Shown: positions 22,593 through 34,051 of the stretch, piece after piece | Layout: each line of letters opens with the position of its first letter | Numbering within the stretch: the first letter of the stretch is position 1 | NCBI GenBank assembly: GCA_039583875.1 | Contig: CM077153.1 | Coordinates: forward strand, 65,852,482 to 65,916,481 | Length of the DNA: 64,000 nucleotides | Direction of reading: 5' to 3' | Origin: Platanthera guangdongensis | Taxonomy: Eukaryota; Streptophyta; Magnoliopsida; Asparagales; Orchidaceae | Notes under the pieces: generated by a model | The model's input: the letters and a program-made list of their open reading frames with translations, nothing else | What the model was told of the DNA's origin: nothing | Database searches by the model: none | Made by a program: the position numbers and the translations under genes

Positions 22593-22652
22593 GCTTCTGA
22601 CACTGGTGGCAGGATTCTACTCAAGGTGTTAACCTTTTTGATGAGTAACCTC

Positions 22653-22664
22653 GCTCTGATACCA
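22653..22664 (-). other. Primer binding site (tRNA-iMet) of element D
   Basis: The minus strand reads TGGTATCAGAGC two bases inside the 5' LTR end at 22667. Confidence 0.92.
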
Positions 22665-22666
22665 CT

Positions 22667-24334
22667 TGAAAGTCCACCTAGTGTCAGCTATGTGCACCTA
22701 TGGGGGGGGATAGGTGACGAGTAGCGCTTTTGCGGAATTTACGAACGTACCTGCACAATAAAAATAGAAAGCACAGCACACAGAATACACAGGCAAATTA
22801 TAGTGGTTCCCCGACTTGGGTACATCCACTTTCCCCCTTCGACCTATCTCCCTAACAAGGGACGACTCGGTCACTTCTCCAACGGGATTGAAATCCAATC
22901 CCTGCACTAACGGAAGGAACCCTTCCACACGTGAGAGTCAACACTCCCACAAAACGGGTTGCACCCAACCCTTACAACACGGAACAAAAGTTCCTTTACA
23001 ACAAAAGTAAATATAGAATGTATACGAGATACAAACTTCTTTCGGAGACTATGGTGTTCCTCTTCGTTCGACGACGTGTTCATGAAGTCAACGAAGAGTC
23101 TACAACCTTGGTCACTCTTGGAGAGGATCTCCCCGGAACCGGCGGCGGCAACACGAGCGGCGGCTAGCTTCGGGATCGGCGGCTGTGATGATGAGCGGCT
23201 GCTGAACTTGGAGATCCAAACTTCGTAGCAAAGCTAGCTTGGTCTCCCAACGGTCACACGAGGATCGGTCGTCTCGATCGATTCGGACGGGGGAGTTTTT
23301 CCCGGTCAACAAATCGAGAGACAAGAGATCTCTGGATAGACACGTGAGACTCAAGCTTTGCTAAGCTTCTGTCGCCGGAGATCACGGAGGATTCCCGATT
23401 GTTGACGGCGACCTACATTCCCGAGCGCGACGGCGGCGGCGGAGAGGAATCACGGTTTTAGGGTTACGTTGCGGCTCGGTTTCTTTCTCTCTTCTCCGTC
23501 CTTTTACTGTTCAAAATACTGGAATATATATACTGTAGATAACTCCAATATGACCGTTTGTGGGACCCACACTAGAAATCCCTAAGTCCGGTTCAAACTA
23601 GTCTAGAGGCAGAATCCGGTCCAGCAGCATCCTGAGAAAACGCTAAGTGAAAATCGGCGAGAATCGCAGGCGATTCTCGACAAATCGGCGAGAATCACCA
23701 AGTGATTCTCGACGATTCGTCGAGAATCGTTAGTGATTCTCGCCGAATCACTTATTGATTCTCAACGAATTTCACTTTGTATACATGAGCTGCTTGGCCA
23801 CTGGTTCGGCGAGAATCACTAGTGATTCTCGCCGAATCTTACTTGGCACCGTTTTGAGGTAGCCAGAAGGAGTCGGCGAGAATCACTAATGATTCTCGTC
23901 GATTCGGCGAGAATCACCAAGTGATTCTCGCCGAATCGGCGAGAATCACTTGGTGATTCTCGCCGAATCGGCAAGAATCACTTGGTGATTCTCGTCGAAT
24001 TTTCCTTGGACGAATTTTCGTCTTCCACCCAGGAGCTGCTCCTTGATCCATCCGTGCTCCTTGTCTTCTCTTGCATATGAACGGCCCTGTACTTGAAAGT
24101 AAGTGCACTCCAATAGAGAGAGTACACGTAGGCCAACACACTGATCTGCTCAACGAGGGATTACGTCGTGCAGACCCGCGTATATTGACCTACTGCACCC
24201 TGACATTGGTGTGCACTTAGCGTGGAGGAGCTGCAAGTACAACTTAAGATGTTTCATCAAATACATTGTGAATTCATCTTAGCTTGACAGGTGGCTTCCT
24301 CAAATCTAGGTAATCGTGGATATAATACCCAACA
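22667..24334 (-). repeat. 5' LTR of element D
   Basis: 1668 bp, nearly identical by eye to 15647-17284. It differs by scattered substitutions, a G-run length change near 22700 and one extra palindrome unit (about 33 bp) at 23930-23995. The array is at 23650-24000, with CTCGACGATTCGTCGAG at 23708-23724. Confidence 0.93.
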
Positions 24335-24339
24335 CTTTT
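24335..24339. other. Target-site duplication of element D, right copy
   Basis: CTTTT, as at 15642-15646. Confidence 0.9.
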
Positions 24340-24960
24340 TCAAGAAGACCTACTCACCCTACAAAGCTCTCAATCTTCCTGAACAGATCTTCATCTCAGG
24401 GGGAGCTTTGACACCATTAAGGATCTACAAGTCTTCTCAGTTGTTTTGAGAAAAGAGAAGACAACATAGAGTTTTATTTCTTTCACCCCACTGTAAACAG
24501 GGTTCTAACTCCCTTTAAAAGTTAAACACTTGGTTGCAAGTCTCCTGATCAGAAGACTTGATTTGGTTTTTGGGCACCTGATCAAAAGCCTGAAGTGTTT
24601 CCTGATCTACCTGAATCAGATCTTGCGGTGACAGGCACCTGAGCAAAAACCTGATTTGTAGCAGGGCACCTGATCAAAAACCTGAGTGGATTCCAACCAG
24701 TGTGGTAGAAGAGTGGATGTACCCAAGTTTTATGGGAACCACTATAAAATTCTTGTGTCGTCTGTGATGCTCTCTTTTTTTATTATGTGCTGCTTGCTGA
24801 ATAGTTTAGTTTTATTTCTGCACTAACTGATTACACATATAAGTATTACTATTTTAATTCCGCATTAAAGATCTAATAAGTTTTTAAAATACTCAATTCA
24901 CCCCCCTCTATAGTTAAACAGATCTAACCCCTCTAGTGGTATCCTTCATACCATCCTTCA
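24335..24960 (+). repeat. Remnant 5' LTR of element E, right piece
   Basis: Continues the LTR interrupted at 15646 and matches 34938-35563. It contains repeated CACCTGATCAAAAGCCTGA-like units (24570-24690) and ends CCATCCTTCA at 24960. Confidence 0.88.
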
Positions 24961-24962
24961 AT

Positions 24963-24974
24963 TGGTATCAGAGC
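24963..24974 (+). other. Primer binding site (tRNA-iMet) of element E
   Basis: TGGTATCAGAGC, two bases after the 5' LTR end at 24960. Confidence 0.92.
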
Positions 24975-25026
24975 CTTATTTTCTTTGGTTTCACAGATTC
25001 ACATCTGAACCAAGATCCTTGTTAAA

Positions 25027-27216
25027 TTGTTTTTTCTCTTCTTTAGTTTTTCTGTTGTTACAACAATAGCACAAAATAAAGATTATGCTAGCACCAGACC
25101 TCCAGTCTGCAACTTGAACAAATTTGCACTCTGTAATGCAAGAATCAAAGTTTACATGAATTCTATTGATGAGGATATTTTCAATTCAATTTTGACAGGA
25201 CTCCCTCAACCTATAGCAGTGACTGCATCCACATCAACTTCAAACACTCATGTAGTTCCACCACCTGAGTGGACTGATGCTCAGAAGAAAGCCAAAGTAG
25301 TTGATACAAAAGCTATGAATATACTGGCCCAAACTTTGTCAGATGACATATTTCAAAAGGTAGTTGAATGCACTTCTGCCAAAGAAATCTGGGACTCTCT
25401 AAACCAGATGGTGGCAGGATCAACAGATGAGAGAAAGGACAGAAGATCACTCCTAATATCTCAATATGAGAACTTCAGGAAAGAGGAATCTAAAACAGTG
25501 GCTGAGATGTATAACATGCTTAATGTTATCATCAATGAACTAAAGACCCTAGATAAAGATATCTCCTTAACTGAGATTAATAACAAGATCCTAATGTGCT
25601 TCCCCAGCACTTGGGATTCCAGGATCTGGCCAATCAAGGAAGCCAAAAGTTTGCATGAGATATCCACTGAATCTCTCATTGGAAAGCTAAAATCCTACGA
25701 ACAGTTAATCAAGACCAGAGAGGCTGCTGAACTGAAGGCCTCAACCTCGTCAAGGAAGGAGCATAATATTGCTTTCAAAGCAATATAAGAATCAAAAACC
25801 CTTCCTGCCAATGAAGAGTTGATGAGTTTGCTGGCCAAAAGGTTTTACAAACTGGCCAAGAAAGCCTTCAGGAGAAGGGCATCCAAGAGTGATGATAAAC
25901 CTAAGTATGATAGAACTCCTACCAAGGAGATTATCTGCTTTAGCTGCAGAAAGCCTGAGCACATTCTTCCTGAATGCCCAGAAGCTCAGAAAAGAGACAG
26001 AAGAAAAGAGAAAGAAAACAAAAAGAATTCAAGCAGGAACTCAAGCAAACACCCCTCCAACAAACATAAAAGAAAGGAGAAAGGCTTCATTGCTGAAACT
26101 TGGAGTGATACTGATGAAGAGACCTCATCTTCCAGCTCTATTGAAGATGAAGAAGAAGCCATGACAAGAGAAGTCTGCCTCATGGCAATCAATGCCTCAT
26201 GCTGCAGGCCTGCTGCTGAAAACCAAGCAGAAACTCATTCTGAGGAATCAGAAGAGGAATCAGAGACAGAAGAGGATCAGGTAATCTCATCCTTTGATTT
26301 CAATTCTATTAATTTTAAAAAAGAATTCATGGCCTTATGTAATGACCTAATCAAATCTGAAAAAGAAATCAAAATGCTAAGAGATAGACAAGCTGAATTT
26401 GATAATTTATTTGCAGAAAAAACTAAGCTCAAGGATGATTTAGTTTTAGCAAATGAACAAATCATTTCTCTGAAAATAGAATTATGTGAGGCTAGGCAAC
26501 TTGAGGAATATCTTAATGGGAGAAGCCTTAAGCTGATGTACATCACAAGTACAGTCAATACTAGATAGAATGGCAAGTTGGGCTTGGGTGCTTCATCAAG
26601 CTTACCTCCCATACTTAAGAAAAATATGTTATCAACCTCCATAAAATTTGTTTCAGCTAAAGGAAAAGAAGTAATATACAATAAGCAACCCACAGAAGGC
26701 TTACTTAAATATAAAAATCAAAATAATAGAAACAAGAAAAATCTAAATGAAAATAATGTTCAACAGATTTCGTCGAACTCAGATTGACGAAATGTGGCTA
26801 GTTCGTCGAACTCTGGTCGACGTTCTACGAACGCCAACATTAGCCATAATAATTTATCTTACCGCGATCGACGAATCTTGTATAGTTCTTCGAGCAGAGA
26901 TCGACAAACCTGGGGCACATAAAATGAATGTATTCATTCTCTGAGTAGAGATCGACGATCTTATCCCATCTCGTCGAACTCCGATCGACAAACTTACAAC
27001 ACTTCGTCGAACCCAGTCAGACTTAACAAAAATCATAACTTTAACAGAAATTTTAATCAAACTAGAAAACCTGTTAATCCATTTGCTCATTGAGAAATTC
27101 CACCTAGGAGATACAATCCCTTAGGATATAAATCTCAACCTGAATTTTCTGTTATATCTAGTTTTTCATATCAGGAAAATAAAGGGCCCAAGGTAATCTG
27201 GGTCAAGAACCACTAA
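25027..27216 (+). pseudogene. gag: Gag of element E, with internal stops
   Basis: All parts lie in one frame: 25027-25788 (capsid-like, with AKEIWDSLNQMVAGSTDERK and RRSLLISQYENF), 25819-26568 and 26578-26787, separated only by stops at 25786 and 26566, with another at 26785. A zinc knuckle CFSCRKPEHILPEC (C-x2-C-x4-H-x4-C) lies at about 25936-25977. It is followed by a Lys/Arg-rich then Ser/Glu-rich region and a coiled-coil-like part (about 26330-26500). From 26768 to 27010 the frame runs through an array of TTCGTCGAAC/GATCGACGA motifs. The natural gag end is GPKVIWVKNH and TAA at 27214-27216. Whether the true start is 25027 or further upstream cannot be decided; the Phe-rich first residues look non-native. 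Confidence 0.82.
26768..27010. repeat. TTCGTCGAAC / GATCGACGA motif array within gag of E
   Basis: Repeated TTCGTCGAACTC and AGATCGACGA units, often paired as inverted halves. They match those at 30408-30690 and in the LTR at 34255-34510. Confidence 0.85.
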
Positions 27217-28572
27217 TTTTTTACTTTGCAGGTAAAGAGATGTCCAACTTTTAATCAACAATGGTATCTGGATAGTGAATGCTCCAAGCATATGACTAGA
27301 AGGAAGGACAACCTAAATAACTACAAGTCCAAGCTGGGACCAAAGGTAATCTTTGGTGACTTAAATTATGGACAGACTGAAGGATTTGGAGAAGTTAAGA
27401 TTGGAGTAGTTATTTTCAAAAAGGTTGCATATGTAAGTGGACTGAAACATAACCTCATCTCCATAAGTCAACTATATGATGAAGGTTATCAGGTATCTTT
27501 TAACTCAAGCTCTTGTATTATTTCTACTAAAGAAAACCAAACTATTTTAATTGGAAATAGACAAGGCAACATATATGTAGTTAATTTTCAATCTGCAACA
27601 TCAGATATTTGTTTATTTAATCTTGTTAGCAATCAGAATGATTTATGACATAAAAGATTAGGTCATGTTAATCTTAAAAACATTGCTAGGTTATCTAAAG
27701 ACAACCTTGTTAGAGGATTGCCTTCTGTTCCCTAGAATAAGGAAGGCTTTTGCAAGGCTTGTCAATTAGACAAGCAAACTAAATATGGCTTTAAATAAGT
27801 TAATAAGAGTGATTCACCTAGGATCTTGTACTTGCTACACATAGACCTTTTTGGCCCTATTGCTGTACAAAGCCTAGGAGGGAAATCTTATACTCTAGTT
27901 ATTGTAGATGACTTCGCAAGATTAACTTGGGTATTCTTTCTGAGATCTAAGTCAGATACATTCAAGGTTATTACAGATTTTCTAAAGACCATATAAATTG
28001 AGTACTCTACTCAAGTTGCATTGATCAGAAGTGATCATGGTACTGAGTTTGAGTCTCTTCTTATGCAAGAGTTCTGTGAGAAGGAAGGTATCAAGCATTG
28101 CTTTTCAGCTCCTAGAACTTCTCAACAAAATGGGGTAGCTGAAAGGAAAAATAGAACCCTAATTGAAGCTGCATGCACATTACTTGCAGATGCTTACATG
28201 CCCCTATCCTTTTGGGCAAAGGCTGTGAGCACAACAAACTATGTACTGAACAGAAGTTTAATACATAAACTTAAGAATAAGACTCCCTATGAAATGCTTA
28301 AAGGGAAGAAACCTAAAATCACCTATTTTACAATATTTGGTTGCATATGTTATATTCATAACAATGACAAGAAATATATTAGAAAGTTTGAAGCTAAGGC
28401 TACAGAGGGAATTTTTCTAGGATATTCCCAAGTCAGCAAAGCTTATAGGGTGTTTAATAAATCTACTTTAAAAATTGAGGAATCTATTCATGTAACTTTT
28501 GATGAAGCTAACATGTCTTGTAAGGAGAAAGAAAATTCTACCAACAATACATTGCAGGTACCTCACTTGTGA
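27217..28572 (+). pseudogene. pol: Protease and integrase of element E
   Basis: In the gag frame after TAA and TTTTTTACTTTGCAG. The protease motif is altered to WYLDSECSKHMTR (about 27262-27300), with Gly to Glu in the active site. The GAG-pre-integrase follows (HKRLGHVNLKNIARL, CKACQLDKQ, 27650-27790). The integrase core has LLHIDLFGP (27835-27860), VIVDDFARLTWVFF, LIRSDHGTEFES (28021-28055) and QQNGVAERKNRTLIEA (28123-28170), then the usual C-terminal FGCICYIHNN..EGIFLGYS. Stops at about 27646, 27736, 27796, 27994 and 28570 disable it. The DD..E residues are all still present. Confidence 0.87.
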
Positions 28573-30403
28573 GAGAGAGTGGATGATCCAAGCCTCACCC
28601 AAAAGGTTCCAATACATCCCTCTCCACAAGTTGAAGAAGAAAGTGAAGAAGAAAGTATAGAAGTGACTGAACCCTTTCCAACAGCTAATGAAATTCCACA
28701 AGAGGAATTTATTCCCCAAGCTGTTGCCCAACCAGCTCCTCCCACTGATTTTGTCATACTTAGAGATCATCCTAGATCTCAAGTGATTGGAGATATTTCA
28801 GCTGGTATGCAAACAAGGTATCAACTCAACCCTGACTTGATGTTTGCTTGTTTCCTCTCTCAACTTGAGCACCAATCCATTAAAGATGCTGAGCAAGATC
28901 CCTACTGGATCATTGCAATGCAAGAGGAGCTCAATCAATTTGAGAGATGTAGAGTTTGGGAATTGGTTCCTAGACCCAAAGACTACCCAGTCATTGGAAC
29001 CAAATGGGTGTTCAGAAATAAGTTGGATGCAGAAGACAACATTATGAGGAACAAGGCAAGGCTTGTGGCTCAAGGCTATATTCAAGAGGAAGAAATTGAC
29101 TATGATCAAACATTTGCTCCTGTTGTAAGGCTTGAGGCCATAAGAATCTTCCTTGCATATGCTGCATCCAAAAAAGTTCAAAGTCTATCAAATGGATGTC
29201 AAAAGTGATTTTCTGAATGGAGAACTCAAAGAAGAAGTATATGTGAAGCAACCACCAGGTTTTATCTCTCCAACATATCTCTCTTATGTCTTTAGATTGC
29301 ATAAAGCTCTCTATGGTTTAAAGCAAGCTCCAAGAGCTTGGTATGAGACCTTAGCTAGCTTCTTGTTATAGCATAAAATTTCTAGAGGTATTATAGATAT
29401 GACTCTTTTTATTAAGCATCATAAAGATAAAATCTTATTAGTACAAATTTATGTAGATGACATTATTGTTGGCTCAACAGATCCCAAACTATACAAAAGG
29501 TTTTCTAATCCTATGCATTCAAAGTTTGAGATGAGTAGCATGGGTGAACTTTCATATTTCCTTAGTCTCCAAGTGAAGCAATCATCTGATGGTATCTTCA
29601 TCTCCCAATCTAAATATGCTAAGGAGCTTATTAAAAGATTTGGGATGTGTGATGCCTCAGCAATGAAGACACCCATGGCTGCAAATGTTGTGATAGATTC
29701 TGATGAGCATGGAAAATCTGTTGATCAGAAGTTGTATAGGGCTATTGTTGGGTCCCTATTATACCTCACAGCAACTAGGCCAGGCATCATGTTTGCTACA
29801 TGCATTTGTGCTAGGTTTCAAGTGAACCCTAAAGAATCTCACTATATTTTGCTAAAAAGGATTTTGAGATATATAAAGGGTTGTCCAAATCTAGGACTTC
29901 TATATCCATCATAGTCAGAATTTGATTTAACTGGATTTTCAGATGCTGATTATGCTGGATGTAGAGAGGACAAAAAAAGCACAACAGGAACATGCCAGTT
30001 CCTTGGTGATAGGCTAGTGTCCTGGTTCTGTAAAAAGCAAACCTCTGTGTCCATATCAACTGCAGAAGAAGAATATATAGCTGTTGGAAGTTGTTGCTCA
30101 CAAGTTTTGTGGATACAAAACCAACTAATGGATTATGGATACAACTTAAATTATTCAACTATATATTGTGATAGTACCAGTACTATATCCATAACACAAA
30201 ATTCAGTGCATCATAGTAGGACCAAACATATAGAAATAAGACACCATTTCATTAGCGATTGTGTAGACAAAAAGAAAATTAATCTTGTATTTATTTCCAC
30301 TGATTTACAAAGAGCAGACATCTTTACCAAGCCATTGGATGAGAAGAAACATCTGTTTTTCTTAAATCAGTTAGGAATGATCAATGGAGATGAGTTAATT
30401 TAA
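28573..30403 (+). pseudogene. pol: Reverse transcriptase and RNase H of element E
   Basis: RT begins after a Pro/Glu-rich linker: [18 protein letters not shown] (28917 onward), [22 protein letters not shown] frameshift near 29165-29180 precedes [20 protein letters not shown] (about 29180-29240), [12 protein letters not shown] and the catalytic YVDD (29448-29460). RNase H has FSDADYAGCREDKKSTTGTC (29937 onward), STAEEEYIAV and ADIFTKPLDEKK (30312-30350). Extra stops are at 29370 and 29912. Everything downstream of the shift is again in one frame to the natural TAA near 30401. It copies RNA to DNA and would be processed from Gag-Pol by the protease. Confidence 0.9.
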
Positions 30404-30795
30404 ATTTTGTCTGTGGTCAACGATTTGTTGACAGTTCGTCGAACGGAGATCGATGATCTGTGATCTCCTCATGAAGAGTTCGTCGAACGGAGTTCAACGA
30501 TCACTTCTTAGTGAAACAGTTTTCATCGTACGGAGATCGATGATCCCTGCTTCAGTGAATTTATCGTCGAACGGAGATCGACGATTTATTCATCTTCTTC
30601 AAACTGAGATCGACGAACTCATTTTCTATTAAAATACATTGTCGAACTCAGATCAACGATCTTTTCTTTTTCGTCGGACGGAGATCGTCTTTTCGTCTTC
30701 TAAATACCTTATAATCTAAGTTTTAGACGAAATCCGTCCCGCGCTTTCAATTTCCTTTGCACTTGATCTCTTATTTTTTCCTTGCAAGAGCTCTC
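30404..30795. repeat. TTCGTCGAACGGAGATCGACGA motif array between pol and the envelope-like ORF of E
   Basis: From 30408 to 30690 there are at least six units of the form TTCGTCGAACGGAGATCGA followed by TGATC or CGATT. It is non-coding. It shares the theme found in gag and the LTR of the same element. 30691-30795 shows no feature. Confidence 0.85.
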
Positions 30796-33700
30796 ATGGC
30801 GATTTCGGCGGCGAACCTCTCCGGGATGAAATTCGATGCTGGGTTTGATATAGACGTGAACTCTTTCAAGCATATAGACTAAATCTTCCAAGATATTTTG
30901 AAGTTGTTCGATGAGTCACAACTTCTCAAAGTGATGACTACTAGGATGAAGCTGCATGTGGCAGAAATAAAAGAACGGGTTTTCTCGTTATCTTCTCCAG
31001 ATGGACAAACCCTAGTCAGCACAATTTCTGGACAGGAGGTGATTGTAACTCCTGATATTCTTTATGAGATATTTGGTTTTGTTAATGAAAATGATGATAT
31101 AGAACTGGATAATGATGAGTTTGGTGCAATGCTTACATGAATGGGTCACTCCGAGGGAAACCCTAGTAAGTTGATGAAAAAGAACTTGTCTGTTGAGTAC
31201 AAGTTCCTGGCCGACATAGTAGGTAAGGTGTTGCTTGGGAAACACACCGACCATGACTATATTACCAGGCATCAATTCCTTCTGATGAGTGCCATGGTAA
31301 ATAAGAAATCAGTGAATTGGGGTAATATTTTGTTTGATTTGATTAAGAAGAAAAATAACAAAAGAGCAGTCTGTTTTGGGAGGATTCTGGGCATTTTCCT
31401 TTAGGAGAAATGTCCTCAACTGTTGTCTCTCCAACAGTTTTCATCAATGCTTCCAATAGACTGACTTCAGATCTCTTTGGAAAATGGGAGAGGACCATGT
31501 CAAAGCCCTCCAGGGCCTCCTCTTCCTTAAGAACTTCAGAGGACACAAGGACTATAGTAGTCACTCCTCAACCTACTGAAGAGGCACCAAAGAATCCTCC
31601 TCCTCCTTCTCCACCTCATATCTCACTGCCTCAATCTCCTATACCTCACCACCCTAAGGAGATTCCATTCACCACTTATGTATCCACACAAATGTATCCC
31701 ACCTTCAATCTCCTCACAACACCAACACCATCCCCATCATCAATACAATCACCAATACAATCACCAATACATACTTCTCCACAATCAAATCTACCTGCTG
31801 ATAACACTCCTATGTATATCACATCTGACATTCCTCCACTCATTACTACAGTCATCCCCTCCTCATCCACCATCATCCCTCCAATTCCACCTTCTCCTCC
31901 ATCCAATTCCTTAAATGTCTGTACTTCCTGTGGTATCACAACTTCTTCTCTCCCATCTTCCTCATCTGATCCATCTACCATCATCTATCTTCTCAATCCC
32001 ACCATCAAATCTCTCATAGAGGATGTCATTGCACCTCTAATTCTTTCCATCAATTCCTTATCTACTAATATTGCTTCTTTATCTGGCCCTTCTTCACTTA
32101 GGGGCCTGACATCAGGTCTTCTTGATACCAGGCAGGGGGAGATGTTCTCTGAAGACGTTCCCTCTCCTCCAGCAGCAGCAGCAGCAGTAGAAGCAGCAGT
32201 CATTGTAGATATAGTTATTTCAGATACTAAGATACCAGATGCACATGAAACAGAGCTAGCAGAATTTTTGGCTACAGATTCAGAGACAGCTAATTCAGTT
32301 TATTCTTTGGATGTTCTTTCTGTTGGAAAAGTTACCATCTCTCCCTCAGTTGAACTGACTGATATTCTAGATTCTTTTGATTTGACTCACAATAACATTA
32401 TTTCATTTGTTTCCAATCAGTTCTGCACAAATATTGTCTGTTATACTGCTCCAGTGAGCACAGACATTTTACAGCTTATTCAGAGCAGCTTTACAGCTCC
32501 AGAGCCTGAGCTTGTTCCAGCTCCAGAGGCTGAGTCTGTTAAAATTGCTGAGGATGAGTCTTATGAGCCCAAGGCTCTCTCTCCTCCAACCTTTGTCCTC
32601 TCCTCTTCTCCACTACCTGACATGAATGAAATTCAAGATGAAGAAATGGCTGAAGATAAGCAGAATGTTGAAGATAAGCAATCTCTAGAGGAAACTCCAG
32701 CTCCAGCTCAAGGAATATCTCTTTCAGAAGAGCAAATTAAGACTAGTTCTCCAGAGGCCATCTCAGCTCCAACATACAAAATGGATGACATTCCCCTTCC
32801 TGATCTTGATGCAATCATTATGGCAGATATAGAAGAAGAAAATAAGTTACTGGCTGAAAAAGTTGCTGAAACAGCTGCTCCAAAGTTTGATCTTCCAGAA
32901 CCTTCACTGGCTCCTCTAGTAGAAAAACATATTTCAAAAGATCTTCTAAAAGCTCTTGATGAGTTATACAATGTTCCTTCCAGTGATTCCAGTTATGATG
33001 ATGAGGATTCTGATGATGATTCTGACTCTGACAGTTTTAAGAGTTCTAAATCAAAGAAGAGGAAGGCTTCAGGAAAGGCTGCTCCCATGCCCAATCCAAA
33101 CAATGATATTCCTTATTACATCTTATATAACATTCCTTTGACTATAACAACTCCTCATTGGATGAGGTTGTCAAGGAACCATGCAAAAGCTCAGAAGAAG
33201 AAGAAGAGGTCTAGATCTTCTCCAGTGAAGAAATTCAGGAAAGATCCACCTCCTCCTCCTCCTCCTGCTGCAGTTGCCTCAGAAAACATTGCTTCCAGGT
33301 CAACCTCCTCCCAGCAACCGAAGCCTTATGCAGTCAAGGAAGATCTTCTAGATATCATTCTAGAGATGGCTCTTCTAGTGGGATAGGAAGTAAGCACCAA
33401 GACAGATTTGCTGGAAAACACAGTGAATGCAGACCTCCAAGTTTCTATTATGCTGGAAAATCTGAAAAGAATTATCCTTCAACAAATTTCCATCAACAGT
33501 ATGTTATTTTCAGGAAGCCACAAAGGACTACTCAGGATGTTTCAAATGATACAGGGAGACCTCCATCTTCCGTTTATGAACCTGAGTTAGATCCCAACTT
33601 CAGAATGGCTAGATTCCAAGAATTGGTTTGCTTGTCTCAGATAAACAAAGCTAAAGCAGAAGGATCTGATCCATCACAATTCACTACTATGTCTACCTTC

Positions 33701-33919
33701 ATACAAAAAGAACTTGACAAATTTGAGGTAGACAAACATCTCTTTGATCCTAATGCTTACATGCAGGTACACCCAGAAGCTGTTGTTCCAAGAGCTTCTA
33801 CTGTAACAGTTCTGGGAGTTCAAGACCTAAAGATGTCCAAGCAAGAAGCAGTAGATCCTCTTAGGAAGTTTACATTTACTAAATCTTCTTCCTCTGCTCC
33901 TCCTTCAGACATGCACTAA
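30796..33919 (+). pseudogene. Envelope-like third ORF of Sirevirus-like element E, broken
   Basis: The likely start ATG is at 30796. The first frame holds the N-terminal domain shared with element D (TPDILYEIFGF, ADIVGKVLLGKHTDHDYI, KSVNWGNILF, to about 31390), with stops at about 30877 and 31138. The frame then changes near 31390-31410 and an open stretch of 658 aa follows (31410-33386). It has Pro-rich segments, a modest hydrophobic stretch (IEDVIAPLILSINSLSTNIA, about 32010-32070), an acidic region and Ser/Asp runs (32990-33045), then basic KKKKR and poly-Pro. The tail continues in other frames to 33919. No signal peptide and no convincing membrane span is visible. The 658-aa ORF is part of the retroelement, not a host gene. 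Confidence 0.78.
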
Positions 33920-34051
33920 AATAATATTATTCTCTGTGTATACTTTTTTATCTGCTGAATTGTTTCTCATTCTGTCAGATATTTACTTTCATGATTGTAT
34001 TTTCTCTACTTATGCATTGTACATAGTGACCTCACCCAAATAGGGGGAGAT
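33920..34051 (+). other. 3' untranslated part and polypurine tract of element E
   Basis: The tract TAGGGGGAGAT (34041-34051) lies immediately before the 3' LTR start TGTTGGAACC. Nothing else is seen. Confidence 0.8.

Larger units (their letters stand above)
15647..24334 (-). mobile_element. Sirevirus-like copia element D, complete ends, pol deleted
   Basis: Two long LTRs (15647-17284 and 22667-24334) enclose, on the minus strand, a tRNA-iMet primer site, an intact gag ORF, a protease remnant, an envelope-like ORF and a polypurine tract. Both flanks carry CTTTT (15642-15646 and 24335-24339). The uninterrupted target is preserved in the 3' LTR of E (34930-34942). Integrase, RT and RNase H are absent, so D could only have moved with pol supplied by a relative, or it lost pol after insertion. 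A solo LTR of the same family is at 36213. Confidence 0.93.

Noticed and set aside
31410..33386. A 658-aa Pro/Ser/Glu-rich ORF as a host gene
   Set aside because: It lies between RNase H and the polypurine tract of element E and continues the N-terminal domain shared with the third ORF of element D. It is a retroelement gene.
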